Positions 5,959-5,993 of a stretch of DNA of 5,993 nt are shown here, piece by piece. Numbering within the stretch: position 1 is the stretch's first letter; each line of letters starts with the position of its first letter. Made by a program: the position numbers and the translations under genes. The DNA is from JAVKBW01 sp964352715. GTDB lineage: Bacteria; Pseudomonadota; Alphaproteobacteria; UBA8366; Aestuariispiraceae. Location: positions 1 through 5,993 of the forward strand of contig CAYGSU010000119.1 of the NCBI GenBank assembly GCA_964352715.1, in the 5' to 3' direction. The notes under the pieces are model-generated. The model saw nothing but the letters and a program-made list of their open reading frames with translations, did no database searches and was not told where the DNA came from.

Positions 5959-5993
5959 GTGATGTGGCCCATCTTGCGGCCCGGTTTGGCCTC
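5943..5993 (-). CDS. PurK, N5-carboxyaminoimidazole ribonucleotide synthase (3' end only)
   Basis: Reading the - strand from the right edge gives 16 codons, EAKPGRKMGHITRVFD, then a TAG stop (complement of 5943-5945). The K/RPGRKMGH(I/V)T stretch is the hallmark near the C-terminus of PurK, an ATP-grasp enzyme that makes N5-CAIR from aminoimidazole ribonucleotide, ATP and bicarbonate in de novo purine synthesis. Only the C-terminal end is visible; the rest lies beyond the window. It converges on the oxygenase gene and the coding regions overlap by 3 bp. It is a housekeeping gene, probably unrelated in function to the upstream cluster, and marks the cluster's right boundary. Confidence 0.85.
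   Translation of the reverse strand, partial: EAKPGRKMGHITRVFD

Noticed and set aside
1..5993. CRISPR array, tRNA/rRNA gene, insertion sequence or attachment site
   Set aside because: No regularly spaced repeats, cloverleaf, transposase reading frame or terminal inverted repeats with target duplications were seen; the only clear repeat cluster is the promoter array at 115-148.

Overview
The window looks like chromosomal DNA from an alphaproteobacterium, most likely a Rhizobiales/Hyphomicrobiales-type or related heterotroph. This is inferred from the mid-50s GC feel, a CTTGAC-type -35 element, a periplasmic solute-binding protein with a Tat signal, the gene repertoire, and a PurK C-terminus of the form common in that class. 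No species can be named from the sequence alone.

Layout. Positions 1-108 hold no gene I can support. Positions 109-148 form a compact control region: a perfect TTGACA -35 box, an abutting 18-bp perfect palindrome, and three tandem 8-bp repeats, the last of which contains the start codon of the first gene. Four genes then follow on the + strand: a GntR/HutC-type (UTRA) repressor (146-892), a Tat-exported family-5 (dipeptide/oligopeptide-type) ABC solute-binding protein (928-2532), a 682-residue calcineurin-like metallophosphoesterase fused to an apparent (beta/alpha)8 barrel plus beta domain (2688-4736, TTG start), and a Rieske non-heme iron oxygenase alpha subunit (4801-5946). At the right edge the last 16 codons of purK arrive on the - strand. 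The stop codons of the oxygenase and purK share one CTAG tetranucleotide, and an imperfect inverted repeat is centred on it.

How the genes may work together (inference). The set reads as a small, self-regulated catabolic island inserted next to a housekeeping purine gene: a ligand-responsive repressor, a periplasmic binding protein to capture a solute, a cytoplasmic phosphoesterase/barrel enzyme, and an oxygenase whose active site (NNxECYHCxxxH) resembles the glycine betaine/carnitine/stachydrine type. One possible substrate class is a quaternary ammonium or N-methylated compound, possibly a phosphodiester or conjugated form. The substrate is not proven by the sequence. The transporter permeases and ATPases, and the reductase the oxygenase needs, are not in the window. 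The most novel element is the phosphoesterase-barrel fusion together with its partners; the most striking DNA signal is the operator/repeat array overlapping the first start codon.
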